DNA of 11,044 nucleotides from Candidatus Heimdallarchaeota archaeon (GTDB taxonomy: Archaea > Asgardarchaeota > Heimdallarchaeia > Hodarchaeales > LC-3): assembly GCA_027364495.1 (NCBI GenBank), contig DAHXPE010000240.1:1-11044 (forward strand). Reading direction: 5' to 3'. The notes under the pieces were generated by a model that saw only the letters and a list, made by a program, of their open reading frames with translations, had not been told where the DNA came from and did not search any database. Every line of letters begins with the position of its first letter. The stretch's first letter is position 1. The translations under genes were made by a program, and so were the position numbers. Of this stretch, positions 7,310 to 11,044 are shown piece by piece.

Positions 7310-7993
7310 CTAACTTAATCTCCTTTTAATAGGAATTAATGCCAGGACAAATAAAGAAAACAATTGAAAAGCTGGCAATGGCTTTGAACTATTGACTGGC
7401 TGGACCATAGATATTTCAAAGAGAATGTCGTAAAAAAGCCAATATTCACCTTTTGAAGTTAGAATAAATGCATCACGTTTTTGGTAATAACTCTGTTCCC
7501 AACCAGTTTTCCAATCCCAAGAATCCTTAAAAGTTGTTTCGTTATAATAGCTAGTACCTGATTGATAGGTAGAGGAAAAATCTTGGTGATAAAAATCTCC
7601 AGAAATATAGTAATGAAAGCCATTCTGTTTTTTAATTTCATAATCATTAGTTGAATTAGATGATTTATGAGCAAAATTAAAATATGAAAGAAATGATTGA
7701 GTTAAATTAGTGGTCGTAAGATTATTATAGTTCAGTTCCAAACTGATGTAGGTTGAATTAACAGATACAACTGTTATATTAAAATGTGTGCCTTGTGCAA
7801 ACATCACTGTTTTATTTGGAAAATTCACAGGAAAGATTGTATTTGATTGATTATGAAAAGAATTAATTACATATTCGATTGTATCCCCTTTTTTCATGCT
7901 ATAAGATAAATTTTCTAGCCTAGCACTTGCAAAATTTGTTGTTGAAAAGATAATAAATGCAATTAATATAATTATTTCGACGTGTTTCTTCAT
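7310..7993 (-). CDS. secreted or anchored sequon-rich surface protein
   Basis: Predicted extracytoplasmic protein, 227 residues from this start (230 from the GTG at 8002, whose numbering is used here). The N-terminus is a signal peptide: KMKKHVE, then a hydrophobic core (9-20) and a small-residue region NFASA, with cleavage likely near 26-28. The mature part is rich in Tyr, Asn, Ser and Thr, suggesting beta structure, and has ten N-x-S/T sequons (Asn 31, 51, 63, 75, 82, 94, 99, 116, 154, 204), so it is probably N-glycosylated. The C-terminus has a Pro-containing turn (KPLPAF), a short hydrophobic stretch (212-224) and the basic tail KRRLS, a three-part layout like archaeal CTERM sorting signals. 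I chose ATG 7993 because GTGAG lies four bases upstream and overlaps the alternative GTG start. No enzymatic motif or known family was recognised; it is likely a cell-surface protein. Confidence 0.75.
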   Translation of the reverse strand: MKKHVEIIILIAFIIFSTTNFASARLENLSYSMKKGDTIEYVINSFHNQSNTIFPVNFPNKTVMFAQGTHFNITVVSVNSTYISLELNYNNLTTTNLTQSFLSYFNFAHKSSNSTNDYEIKKQNGFHYYISGDFYHQDFSSTYQSGTSYYNETTFKDSWDWKTGWEQSYYQKRDAFILTSKGEYWLFYDILFEISMVQPVNSSKPLPAFQLFSLFVLALIPIKRRLS

Positions 7994-8040
7994 TTTACTC
8001 ACTTTTTAGAGAATTTTCATTTATTTTCTTATTTTTCCTT

Positions 8041-8048
8041 TTTATAAA
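8041..8048 (-). promoter_or_regulatory. box A of the surface-protein gene
   Basis: TTTATAAA, a symmetric match to the archaeal TATA consensus, lies about 50 bases before ATG 7993. Transcription would begin near 8018-8020, giving a leader of about 25 bases that includes the GTGAG ribosome-binding match. A second candidate, TATATAAAT on the minus strand (8074-8082), is farther away. Confidence 0.4.
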
Positions 8049-8166
8049 CATGCTATTTCATGAAAAAAAATCCATTTATATACGAAACTTAATTCCTCCA
8101 AATTTTTGAACCAATGCATATTCTTCCAAGGTTTAAAGAAAGCCTTACAAAATAATTATAAATCAT

Positions 8167-8202
8167 CTTTCTCTTCAAAGGTAAACCAAACAAAAGAGAA
8201 AG
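8167..8202. repeat. 9-base perfect inverted repeat upstream of acyl-CoA dehydrogenase
   Basis: CTTTCTCTT (8167-8175) and AAGAGAAAG (8194-8202) are perfect inverted arms with an 18-base spacer. The arms are pure pyrimidine and pure purine, which is unusual in this background. The repeat lies about 105-140 bases before the likely TATA box of the dehydrogenase and could be an operator for either divergent gene or a structure in a longer leader RNA. Confidence 0.35.
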
Positions 8203-8248
8203 GTCATCAAAATTTCTTTACAAACCTCTAACAAAAGTTGTAATCAAC

Positions 8249-8284
8249 AAGTTAAGTAATAGGTTAACTAATATGCACACTAAT
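8249..8284. repeat. three 12-base tandem units
   Basis: AAGTTAAGTAAT (8249-8260) is followed directly by AGGTTAACTAAT (8261-8272), identical at 10 of 12 positions, and then by a weaker unit ATGCACACTAAT (8273-8284) sharing the CTAAT end. The array ends 24 bases before the TATA box at 8308, a typical place for an activator or repressor site. Low-complexity coincidence is possible. Confidence 0.28.
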
Positions 8285-8307
8285 ATTTTTGAATTTTTTT
8301 CATTCAA

Positions 8308-8316
8308 TTATAAATA
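8308..8316 (+). promoter_or_regulatory. box A of the acyl-CoA dehydrogenase
   Basis: TTATAAATA matches the archaeal TATA box and is centred 68 bases before ATG 8380, predicting a transcription start near 8337 and a leader of about 40 bases. GATGAT just before the start codon is a partial Shine-Dalgarno match. Confidence 0.45.
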
Positions 8317-8379
8317 GCGTTTTTTGTTTAAAAAGAATATAATTTTCGTTCTAAAAGATTAAGACAATAAAGATGATAA

Positions 8380-9540
8380 ATGATGGATTTCGATATCCCA
8401 GAAGAATCAGCAACATTACGCCAAACGGTTCGAGAATTTGCTGAAAAGGAAATTAAACCAAAAGCTCAGGAGTTAGATGAAAAAGAGCAATTTTCTCCTG
8501 AAATCACCAAAAAAATGGGTAATTTAGGGTTGTTTGGTATTTATTTGCCTGAAGAATATGGAGGTGCCGGAATGAGCTATCTTGATTATGTCATTGCCGT
8601 TGAAGAAATCTCCAGAATTGATGGTTCTCAAGGTGCAACCGTGGCCGCTGATAATTCACTTGGCATAGGGCCAATTTATTATTTTGGTTCAGAAGAACAA
8701 AAGGAAAAGTACTTACCTAAATTAACGACTGGTGAAAAACTCTGGGCTTTTGGTTTGACTGAACCTGAAGCTGGATCCGACGCTGGTGGTACAAAAACAA
8801 CTGGTGTGAAAAATGGAGATACTTGGACACTCAACGGTTCTAAAATATTTATAACAAATGCTACACCACCTCATTCATTAGGAGTTACAGTCCAGGCAGT
8901 TACAGGAAAAAGGCCTGATGGAAAAAAAAGTTATTCATGCTTCCTGCTTGAACACGGAACAGAAGGATTTTCAGAACAACGAATGAAGGACAAATTCATG
9001 TGGAGAGCAAGTTTAACTTCTCAGCTCTTTTTTGATAATGTTAAAGTGCCAGAGTCTACAATTCTTGGTAAAGAAGGTGAAGGATTTCATCAAATGCTCG
9101 ATACTCTTGATAAAGGACGATTAAGTATTGCTGCAATGGGTCTTGGATGTGCACAAGGTGCTTACGAATTAGGACTTAAATATGCTAAGGAGCGAAAAGT
9201 TTTTGGTAAACCTGTTTCTTCTTATCAAGTCAATGCTTTTAAATTAGCTGATATGTATGTAGAGATAGAAGCTGCAAGGAATCTATTATACAAGGCCACT
9301 TGGCTATATGATCAGCACCGCAAAGAATATAAAACCTATGCATCTATGGCAAAGCTCTATTGTTCCGAAGTTGCACATCGAGCAGTAAATCATGCTGTCC
9401 AATTACATGGCGGTTATGGATTAATGAAAGATTACCAAGTTGAAAGGTTTTACAGAGATCAGAAACTTCTTGAAATCGGAGAAGGAACTTCAGAGGTTCT
9501 TAGATTAGTTATTTCACGACATATTGGCTGTTATGAATAA
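8380..9540 (+). CDS. acyl-CoA dehydrogenase
   Basis: A cytosolic FAD enzyme that introduces the alpha-beta double bond into acyl-CoA and passes electrons to an electron-transfer flavoprotein. It has 386 residues, the usual family length. The order is complete: helical N-terminal domain (3-120, with LPEEYGGAGMSYLDY at 56-70), the family signature GLTEPEAGSDAGG (125-137), a beta domain (about 125-230, including LNGSKIFITNA), and a C-terminal helical domain with ERKVFGKPVSSYQ (271-283) and the second signature beginning QLHGGYGLMKDYQ (341-353). The catalytic base is E368 in EIGEGTSE, the position used by short-chain and butyryl-CoA dehydrogenases, so a short-chain substrate is the best guess. 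Two adjacent ATG codons begin the frame; either may be used. No ETF, thiolase or hydratase gene is within the window, so it stands alone here. Family assignment is very safe; chain length is inferred. Confidence 0.96.
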   Translation: MMDFDIPEESATLRQTVREFAEKEIKPKAQELDEKEQFSPEITKKMGNLGLFGIYLPEEYGGAGMSYLDYVIAVEEISRIDGSQGATVAADNSLGIGPIYYFGSEEQKEKYLPKLTTGEKLWAFGLTEPEAGSDAGGTKTTGVKNGDTWTLNGSKIFITNATPPHSLGVTVQAVTGKRPDGKKSYSCFLLEHGTEGFSEQRMKDKFMWRASLTSQLFFDNVKVPESTILGKEGEGFHQMLDTLDKGRLSIAAMGLGCAQGAYELGLKYAKERKVFGKPVSSYQVNAFKLADMYVEIEAARNLLYKATWLYDQHRKEYKTYASMAKLYCSEVAHRAVNHAVQLHGGYGLMKDYQVERFYRDQKLLEIGEGTSEVLRLVISRHIGCYE

Positions 9541-9595
9541 AATTATTGAAATTATCTCTTATAACTGAAAATTAATTAGAAAATTATGAAAGTCC

Positions 9596-9608
9596 TCGAT
9601 TTTATCGA
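9596..9608. repeat. small hairpin after the acyl-CoA dehydrogenase
   Basis: TCGAT-TTT-ATCGA is a perfect 5-pair stem with a 3-base loop, 56 bases after the dehydrogenase stop. It may mark the transcript end, but it has no following T-run. Confidence 0.2.
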
Positions 9609-9636
9609 AAAGCTCAAATTGTCTTCCATTTCAATA

Positions 9637-9664
9637 GTTTCTCAAACAACTCTAAATTAGAAAC
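9637..9664. repeat. inverted repeat just upstream of the transposase promoter
   Basis: GTTTCT (9637-9642) and AGAAAC (9659-9664) are perfect arms, and the odd palindrome TCTAAATTAGA (9651-9661) lies within them. They sit directly before the TATA-like box of the transposase. They might belong to the left end of the mobile element, but the right end is outside the window, so terminal inverted repeats cannot be matched. Confidence 0.25.
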
Positions 9665-9670
9665 AAAAGG

Positions 9671-9678
9671 TTTTTAAA
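9671..9678 (+). promoter_or_regulatory. box A of the transposase, leaderless spacing
   Basis: TTTTTAAA is centred about 26 bases before ATG 9701, the spacing that makes the first transcribed base fall at the start codon. There is no Shine-Dalgarno match before this ATG (TTTAATTAAAATT), which supports a leaderless mRNA. Confidence 0.35.
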
Positions 9679-9700
9679 CTGTTATTTTTTAATTAAAATT

Positions 9701-10519
9701 ATGAATGCAAATGAAATTCTTTATGGTTCTGAAAATATTAACTTTTTAGAAACATCTATGACAAATTGTGTACATTGTGGGTATCCGTTATTTAATTCAT
9801 ATCACACTGCAGCAAAAACTATAATAACGCTTAAAGGAATTATCAGAGCCAAGCATGTGGTCAAAGAATGCACAAATATACAATGTATTTCAAGACGACC
9901 AGAAACACGAAATCCGTTCTATTCAGAGGAATTTTTGTCATTAACACTACCGCATTGTTCAATCGGTACCGATATAACATTGTATATAGGATTTCATATG
10001 CATATAAAATCACAATCACTCGATGGTGTGCAAAGGGATCTCTTTCACCAGGGAGTTGAAATAAATCGCAGTTCGGTTTATAGACATTATCAAAAGTACC
10101 TTGAATTTATGGCAGAGCTATCACAGCAAGATAAAGATGAAATAAAGAAAACAATGGAAAATAATGGAGGATATATCCTTTCAATAGACGCTGTCTACAG
10201 TATTGATTCTCCACATCTTCTTGTTTGCAGAGATACACTTTCTCAAAAAGCATTAATGACCAAATTAATTAATTCTGAAAATGATGATGTTGTTATTGAA
10301 TTATTGTCTGAAGTTAAGGCAATGTTTGGAATTCCAATTGCTATAGTGAGTGATATGGGTAAAGGAATCTCTAAGGGGATTTTAGATGTTTTCCCAGAGG
10401 TAAAACACCAATATTGTCATTTCCACTTTTTGAAGAACCTTGGTAAAGATCTATTAGAAGACGAATATCAAATTATTCAACAGAAAAACAATGGCTTTAA
10501 AAAAAAAGCAAAAAACTAG
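9701..10519 (+). CDS. DDE transposase-like protein, first frame (N-terminal and catalytic part)
   Basis: A 272-residue frame holding the front part of a DDE-type transposase. A zinc-ribbon-like element with C23-x2-C26 and C57-x4-C62 comes first, then a helix-turn-helix-like segment (about 109-137, with INRSSVYRHYQKYLEF). The RNase H-fold core follows: D163 in ILSIDAVY as the first catalytic Asp, D218 in IPIAIVSDMGKG as the second, and C239-x2-H242 in HQYCHFHFLKNL, the CxxH motif that follows the second Asp in IS256/MULE-type transposases. The third acidic residue is missing from this frame, which ends in KKKAKN at UAG 10519 just after an A9 run and an A6C heptamer. The -1 frame continues, so this is either the zero-frame product of a frameshifted transposase or a broken gene. 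The exact IS family was not recognised. Confidence 0.8.
   Translation: MNANEILYGSENINFLETSMTNCVHCGYPLFNSYHTAAKTIITLKGIIRAKHVVKECTNIQCISRRPETRNPFYSEEFLSLTLPHCSIGTDITLYIGFHMHIKSQSLDGVQRDLFHQGVEINRSSVYRHYQKYLEFMAELSQQDKDEIKKTMENNGGYILSIDAVYSIDSPHLLVCRDTLSQKALMTKLINSENDDVVIELLSEVKAMFGIPIAIVSDMGKGISKGILDVFPEVKHQYCHFHFLKNLGKDLLEDEYQIIQQKNNGFKKKAKN
10501..10519 (+). promoter_or_regulatory. candidate -1 frameshift site (A9 run and A AAA AAC heptamer)
   Basis: Zero-frame codons here are AAA AAA GCA AAA AAC TAG, preceded by TTT AAA. The heptamer A AAA AAC has the X XXY YYZ form and is the slippery sequence used by IS1. It is followed at once by the UAG stop. Upstream, A9 (10499-10507) includes A AAA AAA in register and could also allow polymerase slippage. 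The -1 frame has a TAA at 10498-10500 and is open afterwards, so any change of frame must take place within this 19-base overlap. No strong downstream stem or pseudoknot is apparent; only a weak ACTAG/CTAGT pairing is visible. Confidence 0.45.
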
Positions 10520-11044
10520 TAAAAACCCTTCAAAATAACATAAATAAAGCTAGTAGTAGTCCAACTGAACTGCAAAGTCAAAAAACCAAAGAAACTTTAA
10601 CACTTCTTCAGGAAGGTTTGGTTACATTTATATCAAAAGTCCCATCTGGATCTGGGTTTCCATATGATTTACCTGCTGTGAATTATTCTCTAAAGGTGTT
10701 TGCAAGTAAATTATTCTTTGATGAATTATTAATTAACATCTCTGACAAAATATTAGATACTAAGCTCCTTTCATCACTTCAGAATATTAAAAACGCACTC
10801 GATGATTACAATTCTTCAGATATTAAAAAAAATATAGAAGAAATTGAAGTATTGAATGGATATTTTGTTCAATTAAGATTAATATTAGAAAATGAAGATT
10901 TCTCATCAGAAGAAATTAAAAATGAAATTGAAACATTCCTCCACCAATTAAAGAACCAACAAAATAAACATCCCACGTTGGAGGTCATACCTACCAGATT
11001 AATAAGATACTGGAATAATTTATTTTACTGTTATGATGATAAAC
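10516..11044 (+). CDS. transposase continuation in the -1 frame (partial, runs off window)
   Basis: From CTA at 10516 to the window end, about 176 codons are open without a stop and read as ordinary protein (LVKTLQNNINKASSS at the start, IRYWNNLFYCYDDK at the end). It is largely helical and Lys/Glu-rich, with a more hydrophobic patch around FPYDLPAVNYSLKVFASKLF. There is no ATG near its beginning, which fits expression by a change of frame from the preceding 272-residue frame rather than an independent start. In this transposase type a helical insertion separates the CxxH motif from the final catalytic Glu, and I infer that Glu lies beyond 11044. With the first frame the protein would exceed 445 residues. 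If the shift is not programmed, this is the tail of a pseudogene or a sequencing-error split. Confidence 0.6.

Larger units (their letters stand above)
8003..8379. other. divergent intergenic region, 377 bases, no gene
   Basis: This separates the minus-strand surface protein from the plus-strand acyl-CoA dehydrogenase. I found no supportable gene (the best short frame is 25 codons on the minus strand from about 8118). It contains promoter elements for both neighbours, a 9-base inverted repeat and three 12-base tandem units, listed separately, so it is probably a regulatory region. Confidence 0.5.

Noticed and set aside
7459..7674. 71-codon minus-strand frame inside the surface-protein gene
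   Set aside because: It is an alternative frame of a gene with a signal peptide and coherent sequon pattern; the frame gives a low-complexity peptide without support.
8100..8120. 25-codon minus-strand frame starting near 8118 as a small gene
   Set aside because: Too short, low complexity, and it covers the promoter candidates of the surface-protein gene.
9541..9700. Left terminal inverted repeat and target-site duplication of an insertion sequence
   Set aside because: Small inverted repeats exist, but the right end of the element is outside the window, so no matching end can be shown.
9868..10059. 63-codon plus-strand frame inside the transposase
   Set aside because: It overlaps the zinc-ribbon and helix-turn-helix part of the transposase in another frame and resembles nothing.

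Overview
This AT-rich window reads as archaeal chromosomal DNA. The signs are promoter elements of the archaeal box A type (for example a CGAAA plus TTTATA pair at 2656-2668 and TTATAAATA at 8308-8316), Shine-Dalgarno matches of the form GTGA(T/G) four bases before ATG, a signal-peptide protein with ten N-glycosylation sequons, and no visible sigma-70 promoters. The overall style (very low GC, FtsX-type ABC transporter, sequon-rich surface protein with a short C-terminal anchor, lone acyl-CoA dehydrogenase) would suit an Asgard-type archaeon. That lineage call is an inference and no marker gene settles it. No rRNA, tRNA or CRISPR array was found.

Layout. Positions 1-414 hold no confident gene, only a possible coding remnant running off the left edge on the minus strand. 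Positions 415-2619 (minus strand) carry two diverged PanE/ApbA ketopantoate-reductase-like genes in tandem. The downstream copy is broken by a one-base frameshift yet keeps every expected active-site residue. The upstream copy is intact but has Ser where PanE normally has the first active-site Asn. A divergent promoter region (2620-2762) with a perfect 9+6+9 dyad separates them from a plus-strand three-gene unit at 2763-6034: ABC ATPase, FtsX-type permease with one large extracytoplasmic domain, and a small class I SAM-dependent methyltransferase-like protein. That unit meets, tail to tail with an 8-base overlap, a minus-strand gene for an unrecognised helical 306-residue protein (6027-6947). 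Next comes a minus-strand secreted or anchored, probably glycosylated surface protein (7310-7993) and then, across a 377-base divergent intergenic region with repeats, a plus-strand acyl-CoA dehydrogenase (8380-9540).

The right end (9701-11044) is a DDE transposase-like gene with a zinc-ribbon-like N-terminus and a MULE/IS256-type CxxH motif. Its first frame stops at 10519, and the -1 frame stays open from 10501 to the end of the window. The 19-base overlap contains an A9 run and an A AAA AAC heptamer directly before the UAG stop, the classical layout for -1 slippage. This is the most interesting item in the window, although a decayed gene or a homopolymer indel in the assembly are live alternatives.

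Functional links. The ABC ATPase and permease clearly form one transporter, and the methyltransferase is probably co-transcribed with them. The reductases, surface protein and dehydrogenase show no obvious common pathway. I did not find a convincing new defence or biosynthetic system.
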